Notes: a model not told the origin generated them from the letters alone. DNA of 40,192 nt from Strigomonas culicis (GCA_000482145.1 AUXH01000110.1:1-40192), one strand, 5' to 3'; positions 19,446-29,270 are shown, counted from the first letter of the stretch. Numbers and translations are program-made.

Positions 19446-21974
19446 TCACGAGCCCCACTTGGAGAGCAGATTCAGCACCGCACCCCCACCACCCGTCGCA
19501 CTGCCGCCGGCCTTCGGCGCGCCCGCTCTGGCGCTGCTGCTCGCCGCCGCCGTCCGCGCGGGGACGGCGGTCGTGAGCAGCAGCGAGGGCCCACCGCCGC
19601 CGACCGGTGCACCAGTGGGGTTCCCTGTCGCACTGGAGACAGCGGTGTGGAGGCCCGCGCGATGGCCGCTGGCGCCCTTCGGCTCCGCCTTGCGGCCTCG
19701 TCGGGGAGCGGCCGCGGACGGCATCAGCGGCAGCGCCGGCGCCGCGCGGCCGCGCTTGCGCGACGGGGCGTCAGCCTCCCCCTCATCGCCCTCGTCCACG
19801 TCGACCGTGACGACGGGCGGCGGCCGCAGCGGGTTCATCGCGTCGTTCTCGCGCACCGCCTCGGCGACGAGGCGGTCGATCGTCGACCGGTGCAGCCCAT
19901 CCGCTGGTAGGTCCGGCAGCGCCGCCGCCGCCGCCGCCTCCCGCTTCACTGCGCGGCCGCCGCCGCGGTCGCTCTCCGTGGCGCCGAGGGCCTGGAGGAG
20001 GGCCGTGTGGCTGGGGGACCGCGGCGGCCCCTCCACCGCGGTGGTGGAGGGTGGCGGCGCGATGCGCTCGAACTGGTCCGACAGCCGCTGCTGCTGCTGC
20101 TCCGCCTCGTGCCGGCGCCGCCGCCGCGCGGTTCGCCCCTCCCCATCCTCGTCCTCCTCCCCCTCCTCCGCTTCCTCCTCCTCGTCGTCGTTCTCGTTGT
20201 CGCCCTTCGCGTGGCCCTGCTGCTTCTCACTCAGCTCGGACAGCATGTGCTGCGCGCAGCGGCGGTTGAGCTGCTGCTTGTAGCTCCGCGCGGCCTCCAG
20301 CACCGCGTCTGGCCTCAGCACCGCGTCGGAGTTGCCGTTCTCCATCTGCTTCCAGATGTGCTTCTGCGAGATGTTGAGCAGCTCGACCAGCCGCTCATCG
20401 ATCGCATCCCGCTCGCACTTTTCCGCGAAGGCGTACACCGCCGCGGACATCTCCGGCTCCGACAGCAGCGCGCACGAGGCGTCCGCGGCGCTCTGGCGAA
20501 AGACCTGCGCCATCTTCATGCGGATGTCGAGCGTGTTGAGCTGCGGCGCGCGCGACAGCATGTCCAGCACCTCCTCGTCCTCCAGCCGCTCGCCGGGCTT
20601 CCCGTGGCGTGTCGTCGTGCCGAGCACGCGGCCCGGCGGCAGCGGCTTCGGCTTGACCGGTTTCAGCAAGTCGGAAGGGTTCGCGACGACGTCCGTGTAC
20701 TGCTGTCCGAGCCGCTGGAGATTCGGCTGCGGGTATGGGGCGCTGTCCGCGTCGGTGAAGTCGACCGCGAGCCGCATGAGGGGGTACTTGAGCTGCGGGT
20801 GGAACTGCAGCACCTCGTCCGGCACGCGCTGAAGCTGCTCCTCCGCCTCGTCCACCATGTCCTCGATCACCTGCCGCAGGAAGGTCTCCACCGCGTCGAG
20901 CGTGCGGCCGTGCGGCAGCTCGCGCCGCAGCTCGACCGTGCGGCGCACGACGGGCCGCATGCTGCGCAGCATGAAGGGCGTCAGGCGGTACGACGTGCCG
21001 CGCACCTCCAGGACGCCGTACTGCTTCGGGTTGCACTCCTGCGGCGAGATGGAAGTGAACACCGTGCTGCCCGGTTGGATGATGTCAAAGCCGTGGCTCG
21101 GCTGCGGCGTCATGTACTGCTCGTGTTCGTTTCCCCAGATCACCAAGTCCATGCCGAAGCCAGCCAGCATATCCTCGTAGATGCCTGCCTTGCTGCCGCC
21201 GGTGCCCGTCGTCGCGTGGGGAGTGGCCGCAGCAGCAGCGGCGGCGGCGCTGGGCTCCGTCGCGTGCACGCGCGCGCCGCGGCCCCGCACCCCGCGGTTC
21301 TGGTGGACGATTAGAATGTTAAACCAGCGGCGACCCTCGACCGGCTTCGGCCGCACGAAGTGCACCTTCTTCATGCGGAAACAGCGGTGCAGCCGCTCAT
21401 CGCGGACGTTGCCGAGGCCGTAGAGCGCGACGAAGGTGCCGCCCTTGCGAAGCAGAATGGGCTCGACGACAATCTCCTCCAGCGAGCTGACGTGGCCAAA
21501 GTAGTTGATGTAGCTCCCGGCGGCGAGAATATCCAGGGCGGAGGTGCCGCCGACGGGGTCGTCGTGGTTGCCGTGGATCGCAAACACCGGCAGCGCGATG
21601 TTCACGTTGGGGTCCTGGAAGTTCGCGACGGGCACCGCGTGGGTTGGGAAGTTGCACTTCGGGTCGCTCAGCAGCCGCATCGCGACGGGCCGGTCGCCCA
21701 TCACGTAGGTCTTGAAGAGCGCGCATGCGCGCGTGAGGCAGCCGAGACTCGGCTTGTTGTCGTGGAACAGGTCGCCACCGAGCAGCAGCGCGTCGACCTC
21801 GTGCTCCACGCGCGCGGCTCGCAGCACCTCCTCGAAGGTCGTGAAGCTGTCGTCGCCGCGCCGCGGGTCGCGCTCGGCAAAGCCGAGGTGGTTGTCGGTG
21901 GACAGCAGGAACTTGAACGTGTCGGCGTCCGTCGGCGCGCTCGCGCGGGAAGGGCCCGTCGGCAACGCCGTCAT
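19446..21974 (-). CDS. MRE11: MRE11 double-strand break repair nuclease
   Basis: 842 residues. It is the nuclease of the MRE11-RAD50 complex, acting in the nucleus on DNA ends in double-strand break repair and recombination. All phosphodiesterase metal-binding motifs are visible: Asp27-x-His29 (STDNHLG), Asp68 (LLGGDLFHDNKPS), Asn136-His137-Asp138 (HGNHD), His224 (IVHQNRG) and His284 (IWGNEHE). The capping region follows (SPQECNPKQYGVLEV, then the PVVRRTVEL segment). About 30 residues of Ala/Thr/Gly-rich insert lie at 231-262, between the last two motifs. The C-terminal third holds an acidic run near 590-610, a basic RRRRRHE segment and Gly/Ala/Ser-rich tails, as in other MRE11 DNA-binding tails but longer. 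The active site appears intact. Confidence 0.95.
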   Translation of the reverse strand: MTALPTGPSRASAPTDADTFKFLLSTDNHLGFAERDPRRGDDSFTTFEEVLRAARVEHEVDALLLGGDLFHDNKPSLGCLTRACALFKTYVMGDRPVAMRLLSDPKCNFPTHAVPVANFQDPNVNIALPVFAIHGNHDDPVGGTSALDILAAGSYINYFGHVSSLEEIVVEPILLRKGGTFVALYGLGNVRDERLHRCFRMKKVHFVRPKPVEGRRWFNILIVHQNRGVRGRGARVHATEPSAAAAAAAATPHATTGTGGSKAGIYEDMLAGFGMDLVIWGNEHEQYMTPQPSHGFDIIQPGSTVFTSISPQECNPKQYGVLEVRGTSYRLTPFMLRSMRPVVRRTVELRRELPHGRTLDAVETFLRQVIEDMVDEAEEQLQRVPDEVLQFHPQLKYPLMRLAVDFTDADSAPYPQPNLQRLGQQYTDVVANPSDLLKPVKPKPLPPGRVLGTTTRHGKPGERLEDEEVLDMLSRAPQLNTLDIRMKMAQVFRQSAADASCALLSEPEMSAAVYAFAEKCERDAIDERLVELLNISQKHIWKQMENGNSDAVLRPDAVLEAARSYKQQLNRRCAQHMLSELSEKQQGHAKGDNENDDEEEEAEEGEEDEDGEGRTARRRRRHEAEQQQQRLSDQFERIAPPPSTTAVEGPPRSPSHTALLQALGATESDRGGGRAVKREAAAAAALPDLPADGLHRSTIDRLVAEAVRENDAMNPLRPPPVVTVDVDEGDEGEADAPSRKRGRAAPALPLMPSAAAPRRGRKAEPKGASGHRAGLHTAVSSATGNPTGAPVGGGGPSLLLTTAVPARTAAASSSARAGAPKAGGSATGGGGAVLNLLSKWGS

Positions 21975-21998
21975 GCGATCCGTGTAGTTCTATGTGGA

Positions 21999-22051
21999 CT
22001 AGCGAAGTGGCGCAACCAGATAGAGAGAGAGATAGAGAGAGAGAGAAAGAG
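21999..22051 (-). promoter_or_regulatory. Predicted trans-splice acceptor for MRE11, with CT repeat tract
   Basis: The plus strand has a GA microsatellite at 22020-22051, giving a CT-repeat polypyrimidine tract on the minus strand. The first AG after it on the coding strand is at plus 21999-22000 (TTCGCTAG). The leader is about 25 bases. Confidence 0.6.
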
Positions 22052-22609
22052 TAGTTGCAAATCGATTCTGATCATTAACAGTGTGTGTGTGTGTTTTCTT
22101 TTGAGATGTGTCATCACAGTACTTCTTTTTTTTTCCTTATTGTTGTTGGTGTTGTTGCTTTTGGGGGGAATATTAACGGTTTACTATTACGACATCCGCA
22201 ACGGCAATACGACAATAATACAACTACAGTAATGTTTCTTTATCTCTTTTTTTTTTGTTGTTGTTGTTGTTAGGGTGTGTATGTATGTGTGAAAGAGTGA
22301 TATATCAAATGAAGTTCAACTACAACCAAACAGGAAAAAAAAAGCGCCAACAAATGAACAAATAACCAAAAATTATCTACAGCATGTATCATTATCACTA
22401 CGCATGTGCACACATATGGAAAAGATAACGCTACTTCTTTTCTTTTTCTCTTTCTTTTATACTCATTTCGTTTTATTTTTTTAAGGTCTGTTGCATCATT
22501 ATGGGTGTTTCTGTTGTTTTCTTAAATAGACAGAGAGAGATCCGGAGATTCATAAAGATGCAACCAAGAAGGAAAACGAAGGAAACGGGCGAGGAAGGAA
22601 AAAGGGAAC
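22052..22609 (-). other. 3' untranslated region of the 1279-residue protein gene
   Basis: About 560 bases of AT-rich DNA with GT repeats near 22081-22093, GTT repeats near 22257-22271 and T homopolymers. No coding frame or RNA gene was recognised. Confidence 0.55.
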
Positions 22610-25600
22610 TCACAGCTCCACCCACTTGGGCACCGGCGTCTTCGTCTGGTAGTCCCGCACGGAGTCCTTGACGGCGCGCACCTTTCCTGTCTTCTTGTCC
22701 GTCTCCCACATGTGCGCGGGCAGCAGCCCGGCTGCGTTGCGGTGCATGGCGACCTCCGGGCGGTTGAACTGCGGCATCGGGTGGTGCTGGCGCACCTCCC
22801 AGTACGTCCGCAGCTTCTGCGCCTGCTTCCACGGCACGACACCATCCACGTACTGCAGCAGGTCGCGCACCTCGTTCTCGTAGTGGCGCAGGTAGCCGTG
22901 CGGCCGCGCCTTGTGCCGCCAGAAGCGCTGGAGGGAGAAGAAGTGGCTGGGGCCGGTGTTGTCGGTGCGCACCGTGTCGTGCAGGATGGGCTGGTCCGCT
23001 TCCTGCAGCGCGATCCACTCCCACGGCGTGTAGCGCGGCTGGTAGCCCTGCCGGATGTAATCCTTTCGGTGCGAGATGCCGAGCGGCCGGTGGTTGTCGC
23101 TGCGCTCGCTGTCGAAGCGCGCGTGCCACTGGTCGATCTCCGTGATCTGCTTCGTCGTGCGTAGCCGCTGCGCCTGCTGCTCCGCGTGCGCGGGGCTGTG
23201 CACGCTGTACTTGTCGAGGAAGTGGTCGCGCCGCTTGCCGCCCGTCGCGTCGAGCGCCTCGTCCCCGCGCGCGCGCGCGCGGTCGGGGTCCGTGACGTCC
23301 ACGTAGCGGCGCAGCCCCGCGGGGTTGTACCGCCGCGTCTCCTCGCCGACCGTGCGCTCGGGGCCGAAGTAGCGGCGCTGCCAGATGAGCACGTCGGCGA
23401 GTGGCACCGGCTGCACCTCGCCGTCGCTCGTGAACTCGACCGTGACGGTGCGCGTGCCGGGGTTGAAGAAGGGCTGCTTCGCGTACGCCACGATGCGGCC
23501 GCGCTGCGCGTCGCCGGTGATGCGCCGCGTGCCGGCGAAGCGCTCCACCGCATCCACCGCGCCGACGTGGCGCCGCGCGCGCACTGGCAGCCCCGCCACG
23601 AGCCCGTCCGCGTGGGTCGCGGGCGACCACCCCTCCTCGCCCTTCGCGGTCGCCGTCTCCCACAGCACGTCCTGCGTCTCGACGTAGTTGCCGCGATTGT
23701 AGTGGTAGTCGCCGACGCCGTAGTTGAGCGCATGGTTGTGGCGCGCGCCGGCGTCCTCCTCGAGCGGGCACGCGGTGAAGTCCTCGCTCGTCATCTCCAG
23801 CTCCTCCCCGTGCTCCAGCTGCACGACGACCGGGGTGAGCTCGCGCTGGGTCTCCGGCCGCAGCCGGCAGCTCGCGCCGTCCACCTTCACCGTGACGGGG
23901 TCCTCCGCCGGAGGCGTCGCCGCGGCCGCGCGCTCGGCCAGCAGCTTCTCGTAGGGCTTCGCGGCGATGGTGAGCACGGCGCCGGACTGTTCATCCTGCG
24001 CGTCGATAACGCGCACCGGGTAGCCCTGGCGCTTGATCTCGCCGTACTGCTGGCGGTGGGCGATGTAGCGCCGGCCGCGCTGCACGCGCCGCCAGGCACC
24101 GAGCTGCCGCTCCGTCTCCAGCCGCACGTACTCGTGGTACATGGCCTGCTCCTCCGTCGTGAAGTGCTGCAGTGTCTCCGGCGTCTGCGCGTACGCGATG
24201 ACCGGCTCCGGCGCGCGGCCGAGCACGTCCGTGACGAAGCCGCGGTGCACGCGGTGTTGGTACCCCTCCTGCAGCAGCAGCTTGTTGAGATAGCGGCCGC
24301 TCAGCAGGTGCTCGCGCGTGTCCGCCGTGCCCATCTCGTCCGTCAGGTGCTGCGCGTGGAGGCCGAGAGAGCCGGCCGCGCCCACCACCGCCTCCACGAT
24401 GGTCGGCGACGGCAGCATGTACACGCCGAACCACCGGCGCAGCGTCTCCACGTTCGCCGGCTTCTCCTCGTCGTGGAGCTGCATGCGGGTTGGGTCGAAG
24501 GGTGTTTGCTCACACAGCGCGTCCAGCGCGGCGCGGCGCGCGTCGCGCTCGGGCGCCGTCTCATTCGCGACGGGCTCCAGCCCGTGGCGCAGCGCCAGCT
24601 CGCGGCGCTGTTGGTGGTGCGCGCGGTAGCGGCAGAAGAGCTCCCACTCGAGGAACTCCGGCCGTTGCCGCATCATGGAGAAGCCCTCCGTGTCCTCGTA
24701 CACCTGGTACAGCCGCAGGTCGCGGAAGTGCGGGAAGGGAGAGAAGTAGTCGAGCGGCCGCTCCCCGCGCGCGTTGCGGTGGCGCAGCACGAACTCGTCA
24801 AGGCTCTGCGCGACCGGCGTGCCGTAGTGGATGATCGCCTTCTCCGTCAGGTCGCGCTCGCCGCGGCCGACGCGGTCCTCGCGGCGGTCGACGTCGAATC
24901 GGTTCGTCAGCAGGTGCCCGACGCCGCGCGCGGTGTCACCGCGGACGTACGGGTCCACGTGTTCGTCCGTCGCCGTGCGGCGGTACGCGTTGGACGAGAA
25001 GAGCATCGCGTCCAGCAGCCGCTCGTCGTTCTTGTGCCGCTGCAGCGTACGCCGGTCGGGGCCCCCGTCCTGCACCAGCATGCTCTGGCGGCCGAGGCCG
25101 AAGCGCTTCTTGCGCGCGCGGGTGCGCTGGCGCTCGGCGTCCTTCGCGTTCGCGTGCAGGCCCTCAACGAGCTGCGCGGTCAGCGCCTCGCCGAGCTGCG
25201 GCTCCTCCGCGACCGTGTTGCGCGCGTAGCCGGCCGTCACCTGCGCCTCCGTCGACGGCAGCGGCGTCGCGCGGAGGTTCTGCTGCGCCTCCGCCATGGA
25301 CGAGACGGGCATCGCCGGCGGCATCTGCTGCGCCGCGTAGGGCGTGCCCTGCTGCTGCGCCGCGCTGCGGTCCTTGTCGTAGCCCGGGAAGCGCAGCCTT
25401 GCACTGCGCTGCAGCACGGTGAAGTCGAACCGCTCCTTGTCGCGCATCCCGTGCTCCTCATGCAGTCGCTCGGCCAACACATCGTCCGCGCGCGTCGCCA
25501 TCTGCTGCTCATGTAGCGCGCGCAAGTCGGTGGCCGGCAGCGTGCCCTGCACGCCGCTGCCCGCCGCGGCCGGCGCCGTCGCCGCCGCGGTGAAGCGGTC

Positions 25601-26449
25601 GACCAGCCCCTGCTGCTGCTGCGCCGCACGGCTGGTGACGCCGCTGTGGTGCAGCTGGTCCAGCACCGCGGTCGACGCATTCGATGGCAGCGCAGACGCG
25701 AAGCGGTCAGCGGGGATGCCCTGCGCCAGGTAGGCATCCCGCTCCGCCGCGGACGGCAGCTGCCGCAGCCCCTCACGCGTCTCGCGCGCGCGGTCTCTCA
25801 TGCGATGAACGTCATGCTCGTAGAAGTCGCGCGCGGCGGCCGCCGCCTGGTAATGCACGGCGCTCGTCGGGTGGGGGTAGGCGAGGGCGCCGCCCTGCGC
25901 GAACTGCCGCGGCGCGTACTGCGGCGCATAGCCCTTGGCGGGGTCACGGTAGTAGTCCTTGTGCGCCATGCCGCCCAGCGGGTCCTGCTCCTGGAGCAGC
26001 TCCTGGCGCAGCCGCGCCGCCCAGTCCGAGCGCGGCGCCGCCGCCCCGGACGCGGCGGGGGGTGCGGTGCGGGGAGCGTGGGAGAAGCCATCGCCACCAC
26101 CGCCAGCCCCGCCGCCGCGGGGCGCCTGCTGCTGTCCGTGAGACGGCGGTGGGCGGTTGTACGATCGATTGCCACCACCGCCACCACCGGCGGCGCGTTG
26201 GCCTCTTGGCGGGTAGGACCGCTGCTGCTGCTGCTGCTGCCGCCCTTGAGACGACGAGGATGGTTGCTGCTGCTGCTCTTGGATGAACCGGTGAAGGCGG
26301 CCTCTATTATTACTATTATTGTTGTTGTTGCCGCTCTGCGCGCGCGCTGACGCATAGATGGCGGACGCCGCAGCGGTGTTGTGCAGTAATGAAGGGTGCA
26401 GGCAGGCAACCCCCATCGACGGGGCCACACAGATTCCTCTGCGCATCAT
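22610..26449 (-). CDS. Large hypothetical protein, probable mitochondrial, with Gln/Gly/Arg-rich N-terminus
   Basis: 1279 residues, not recognised. The first about 40 residues (MMRRGICVAPSMG, then HNTAAASAIYASARAQ) lack acidic residues and resemble a mitochondrial presequence. Residues about 40-130 are low complexity: Asn run, Gln runs, then Gly/Arg-rich sequence with RGG-like spacing, which suggests RNA binding. The remainder is compositionally normal, rich in Arg, Tyr, Trp and His, with conserved-looking stretches such as NRFDVDRREDRVGRGERDL, the LDYFSPFPHFRDLRLYQVYED region near 600 and a C-terminal block (DNHRPLGISHRKDYIRQGY, TPWEWIALQEADQPILHDT, HFFSLQRFWRHKARPHGYL). No catalytic motif or membrane segment is seen. 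The basic aromatic character and length are typical of kinetoplastid mitoribosome or mitochondrial RNA-processing proteins, but that is a guess. A second Met codon directly follows the first. Confidence 0.8.
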   Translation of the reverse strand: MMRRGICVAPSMGVACLHPSLLHNTAAASAIYASARAQSGNNNNNSNNRGRLHRFIQEQQQQPSSSSQGRQQQQQQRSYPPRGQRAAGGGGGGNRSYNRPPPSHGQQQAPRGGGAGGGGDGFSHAPRTAPPAASGAAAPRSDWAARLRQELLQEQDPLGGMAHKDYYRDPAKGYAPQYAPRQFAQGGALAYPHPTSAVHYQAAAAARDFYEHDVHRMRDRARETREGLRQLPSAAERDAYLAQGIPADRFASALPSNASTAVLDQLHHSGVTSRAAQQQQGLVDRFTAAATAPAAAGSGVQGTLPATDLRALHEQQMATRADDVLAERLHEEHGMRDKERFDFTVLQRSARLRFPGYDKDRSAAQQQGTPYAAQQMPPAMPVSSMAEAQQNLRATPLPSTEAQVTAGYARNTVAEEPQLGEALTAQLVEGLHANAKDAERQRTRARKKRFGLGRQSMLVQDGGPDRRTLQRHKNDERLLDAMLFSSNAYRRTATDEHVDPYVRGDTARGVGHLLTNRFDVDRREDRVGRGERDLTEKAIIHYGTPVAQSLDEFVLRHRNARGERPLDYFSPFPHFRDLRLYQVYEDTEGFSMMRQRPEFLEWELFCRYRAHHQQRRELALRHGLEPVANETAPERDARRAALDALCEQTPFDPTRMQLHDEEKPANVETLRRWFGVYMLPSPTIVEAVVGAAGSLGLHAQHLTDEMGTADTREHLLSGRYLNKLLLQEGYQHRVHRGFVTDVLGRAPEPVIAYAQTPETLQHFTTEEQAMYHEYVRLETERQLGAWRRVQRGRRYIAHRQQYGEIKRQGYPVRVIDAQDEQSGAVLTIAAKPYEKLLAERAAAATPPAEDPVTVKVDGASCRLRPETQRELTPVVVQLEHGEELEMTSEDFTACPLEEDAGARHNHALNYGVGDYHYNRGNYVETQDVLWETATAKGEEGWSPATHADGLVAGLPVRARRHVGAVDAVERFAGTRRITGDAQRGRIVAYAKQPFFNPGTRTVTVEFTSDGEVQPVPLADVLIWQRRYFGPERTVGEETRRYNPAGLRRYVDVTDPDRARARGDEALDATGGKRRDHFLDKYSVHSPAHAEQQAQRLRTTKQITEIDQWHARFDSERSDNHRPLGISHRKDYIRQGYQPRYTPWEWIALQEADQPILHDTVRTDNTGPSHFFSLQRFWRHKARPHGYLRHYENEVRDLLQYVDGVVPWKQAQKLRTYWEVRQHHPMPQFNRPEVAMHRNAAGLLPAHMWETDKKTGKVRAVKDSVRDYQTKTPVPKWVEL

Positions 26450-26593
26450 GTTTATGTGTTCGTTTTTTTTTTTTTGCTACTACTCTCTGCTTCTACTTCT
26501 TTTTCTTGTGTGTGCGCTTTACTACTACAAACAATATGAATGATAACAAGGACAACAAATAGTTCTCTTGTTCTTTTTTTGTTTCTTTCTCTT

Positions 26594-26632
26594 CTGCAAT
26601 AGAAGAAAGAAAGAAAACGAAAGAAAAAAAAC
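26594..26632 (-). promoter_or_regulatory. Predicted trans-splice acceptor for the 1279-residue protein gene
   Basis: A strong T/C tract on the minus strand (plus 26601-26632) is followed by ATTGCAG, with AG at plus 26594-26595. The leader is about 145 bases. Several other AGs lie nearer the ATG, so the site is only a best candidate. Confidence 0.4.
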
Positions 26633-27199
26633 TACTACACCTAAAGCAACTACGTGTAGGAAATAAAGATGATAGAATGAAAGAAAAGAAGAAGAACAAT
26701 AAAACAGTCTTCGTAAAAATGTCAACAGCTCTTCTTAATGACAGTAAGTCATTAAAAGCCGCAAAGCAGTAAAAGAATAATAACAACAAGCATGACATAT
26801 TGAATAACCAAAGTGGCACTCGATGTTTATGTGTCTAAAATAAAAAGTAGACAACGAATCAACAACAGTTATCATCACAAGAAGAAAAAAACAGCAACAA
26901 TGCAACAGTGCAAGAAGAGTAAACTGTACTTCAATATATAATAAAAGTATCATTACGGTTGTTATAAATCCAAAAAAAATGGTCGATACTGGAGCTTAGT
27001 GAATTCCTTCATTTTTCTTTTCTTTTCTTACGTTACATACGTACAGCGTAAAGGGTGGGAGAGAGAAGTTCTGACAAACCGAAGAAGAAGAGAAAAAAGG
27101 TGTCACTACATGTTTAATAATACTTCATAGTGTTACTCTTCATTATAGTTTATATATATATATATATGTGTGTGTATGCGTGGGTCGGTCACGGCGGCC
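26633..27199 (-). other. 3' untranslated region of TVP23
   Basis: AT-rich spacer with a TA/GT repeat near 27149-27176. Minus-strand frames near 26493-26953 are Phe/Leu/Ser-rich products of AT-rich DNA and were not called. Nothing else was seen. Confidence 0.55.
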
Positions 27200-27907
27200 T
27201 CACTTGGCGCCGGTGGCCGCGGCCGCCCCCCAGCCGAACACACTCGTCACCTGGGACACCACAGACGGGTTCTGCGCGGCCTGTGAGGCCACGAAGGACG
27301 TCAGCCGCTTCTGTGCGTCGCGGCGGCACTTGAAATAGCCCCAGACATTCGACCACGCGAGGATGGCGCCGATGAGCGTGATGGGCAGCTTCGAGAGAGA
27401 CATGAGGTTGAACACTACGAGCAGCGCCCAGATCACCGCGTAGCCGACAAGCGTCATCCAGAAGAACTTGCTGTCGTAGCCGTTCACGCGCTGGTCCGCC
27501 TCCGGGCTGCTCTCGAAGACCCACTGCGAGCTGCCGTCCTCGTTCACCTGGTTCCACCACCGCAGCGACACGAGCACGCGGCCGGTGATGTTCTTCGTCG
27601 TCCAGAAGTCGGCCGCGCAGCACAGCACCGTGAAGATGAACGTCAGGATGTAGCCGAAGAAGAGCGAGCCGATGATATAGAGGAGGATCGCGAGGATCTT
27701 GAAGCCCACGTGGAAGGCCGCCGCGACGGGGTGCGCGCCCTGGTAGTTCGAGTCGTTCGCCGGTGGCGCCGCGGCCGCCGCCGGTGTCGCACCAGCGTTG
27801 AACGCATCCATGTTCACGTTGAGTACCGTTGTGGGGTTCGCCGCGTTCGAGGCGCCATCGCCGGCCCCGGTCGAAAAGTCAAAAGACTGGATCGGCTGGT
27901 TACTCAT
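27200..27907 (-). CDS. TVP23: TVP23-family Golgi membrane protein
   Basis: 235 residues. The family (TVP23/FAM18) resides in late Golgi membranes and is linked to vesicle traffic between Golgi and endosomes. After an Ala/Asn-rich N-terminus of about 60 residues come two hydrophobic helices (about 65-105), the signature LRWWNQVNEDGSSQWVFES, and two more hydrophobic helices (about 148-195) ending in WSNVWGYFKC. The four-helix layout and the RWWN..EDG..WVFES motif match the family closely, and the length fits. The C-terminal tail is Ala/Gly-rich and cytosolic by inference. No unusual change is seen. Confidence 0.95.
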   Translation of the reverse strand: MSNQPIQSFDFSTGAGDGASNAANPTTVLNVNMDAFNAGATPAAAAAPPANDSNYQGAHPVAAAFHVGFKILAILLYIIGSLFFGYILTFIFTVLCCAADFWTTKNITGRVLVSLRWWNQVNEDGSSQWVFESSPEADQRVNGYDSKFFWMTLVGYAVIWALLVVFNLMSLSKLPITLIGAILAWSNVWGYFKCRRDAQKRLTSFVASQAAQNPSVVSQVTSVFGWGAAAATGAK

Positions 27908-27940
27908 CCTTTGGGGGGGTGCGCTTCTTCCTCTCGTGGC

Positions 27941-27977
27941 CTTGGCGTCGAATTAATAATAAAAGAAGGGGATAGAA
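27941..27977 (-). promoter_or_regulatory. Predicted trans-splice acceptor for TVP23
   Basis: A pyrimidine-rich tract on the minus strand (plus 27951-27977) is followed by CGCCAAG with AG at plus 27941-27942, leaving a leader of about 34 bases that includes a C7 run. Confidence 0.5.
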
Positions 27978-28826
27978 GGGACTGTATGCGTGGGTGTGTG
28001 TATGTATAAATCCTAGTGAGAGACAGCACAACATGAGGGAAGAAGAGAAAGGGAGAGAAGAATGCAAAAATTACACTGCAGTGGGTAGCACTTGCCTTTT
28101 GCTTCAGATTCTAGCATTGGTACTTAGAGAATCGAGTTCGCAAGTGAAATCCTAGTAGTCGCATTTTTTTGCTATTGTTGCGCTTTCTTGTTTTTAATAG
28201 CTATAAGATATTATAATATTAAATAGAAACACGTTGTGATCGTTTTCCTTTCTTCTTAAGTTCATCCACAGAAACACTCAAATGGCTACGTTCTTTAAGT
28301 TTACTCTTTTTTTTTTTTAGTTGCTGACGTTTTAAACGATTGAACCATACCCGCGGGAGGATAGCAATGGCCATCATGACACGAATGAAAAAAAAGAGGA
28401 AAACCAAAACCGCGAAAAAAAAAAACGTACAGCTGAACGTTCATAAACAACTCGTTGCACCAATAAGACGGACATCCGTACAAACACAAAAGCAAAAACT
28501 GAAGTGTAAACAACAACAACTACTGAAGAAGGTGAAGAATAAGAGTTTTTTTTTGTTTTTAAGAGGCTAAAAAAAAAGCAAGGAGAAAAAAACGAGGATA
28601 ATAAAATGAGCTAAGGGGAAGGAAAGGGAAAAATAAAAAGTGTAATCATCAACGAAAAAAAAAATGTGAATAATACCCTTTCCTTAGTAGCATTACATCC
28701 TCTCCTCTCTCTCCCTCCCGCTTTTCTTCCCTTCATGATTCTGTTCTTGGTGCTGCTGCTGTCCCTCGTCTATGCGTTTGTCTGTCTGTATATGTGTGTG
28801 TGTGTGTATGCGTATCAGTGTCCGCG
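27978..28826 (-). other. 3' untranslated region of the CX9C protein gene
   Basis: About 850 bases of AT-rich DNA. A GT repeat near 28794-28808 lies just after the stop, and T/A homopolymers are common. Small frames (for example 28219-28570) are Lys-rich or Leu/Phe-rich without GC3 bias. No RNA gene was recognised. Confidence 0.55.
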
Positions 28827-29249
28827 CTACTCCAGCGGGGCGCCAGACGCAGCCGCCTTCTTCTGTCGCTGCACAAGGTGCACCATGCCACAGTAGATGA
28901 GCTCGAGTGCCTCCTTCTCGCAGTCGCGGCCGTGCTGCCGTTGGCACTTCTCGAGCACGCGCTGCTCCTGCCGGCACTGCGGCACCTTCGCCGCCGCGCG
29001 GAAGATGGCGTTCTGCTTCTTGTCGTCGCTCATGCACTTGCGGGCGACGTCCTGGTACGGCTCGCACTTCTTCATCCCGCGGCGCTGCAGGCTCTGGTCC
29101 ACGTAGCTGCCGTCGATATGCTGCGGAACAAAGTTCTGGATGCACGCGTCCAGGTCGCTCGCCTCGTGGGCGCAGAAGCGGTCCGTCATGAGCTTCGTCA
29201 GCAGAAGCTGCATGTTCTCATTGGAAGCCTGCGCGGAGTCACTAGACAT
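28827..29249 (-). CDS. Quadruple CX9C (CHCH-type) mitochondrial protein
   Basis: 140 residues. Four exact CX9C motifs are visible: CAHEASDLDAC, CEPYQDVARKC, CRQEQRVLEKC and CEKEALELIYC. Paired CX9C motifs form helical hairpins held by two disulfides and mark proteins folded by oxidation in the mitochondrial intermembrane space. Two hairpins in one small protein is the arrangement of complex I subunit NDUFA8 (PGIV), which also lacks a cleaved presequence. The N-terminus here (MSSDSAQASNENMQ) has no presequence character. An NDUFA8-like complex I role is possible but unproven, since outside the cysteines I cannot confirm similarity. The start has a good splice signal ten bases upstream and none of the earlier in-frame sequence looks coding. 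Confidence 0.85.
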   Translation of the reverse strand: MSSDSAQASNENMQLLLTKLMTDRFCAHEASDLDACIQNFVPQHIDGSYVDQSLQRRGMKKCEPYQDVARKCMSDDKKQNAIFRAAAKVPQCRQEQRVLEKCQRQHGRDCEKEALELIYCGMVHLVQRQKKAAASGAPLE

Positions 29250-29258
29250 GGTATCTAC

Positions 29259-29270
29259 CTTTAAAAAAAA
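29259..29270 (-). promoter_or_regulatory. Predicted trans-splice acceptor for the CX9C protein gene
   Basis: A T8 tract on the minus strand (plus 29263-29270) is followed by AAAG with AG at plus 29259-29260, about 10 bases above the ATG. A second AG at 29255-29256 is also possible. Confidence 0.4.

Noticed and set aside
23186..25516. 776-codon plus-strand frame opposite the 1279-residue gene
   Set aside because: The same antisense GC3 artefact, with Arg/Val/Leu/Ala composition and no motif.
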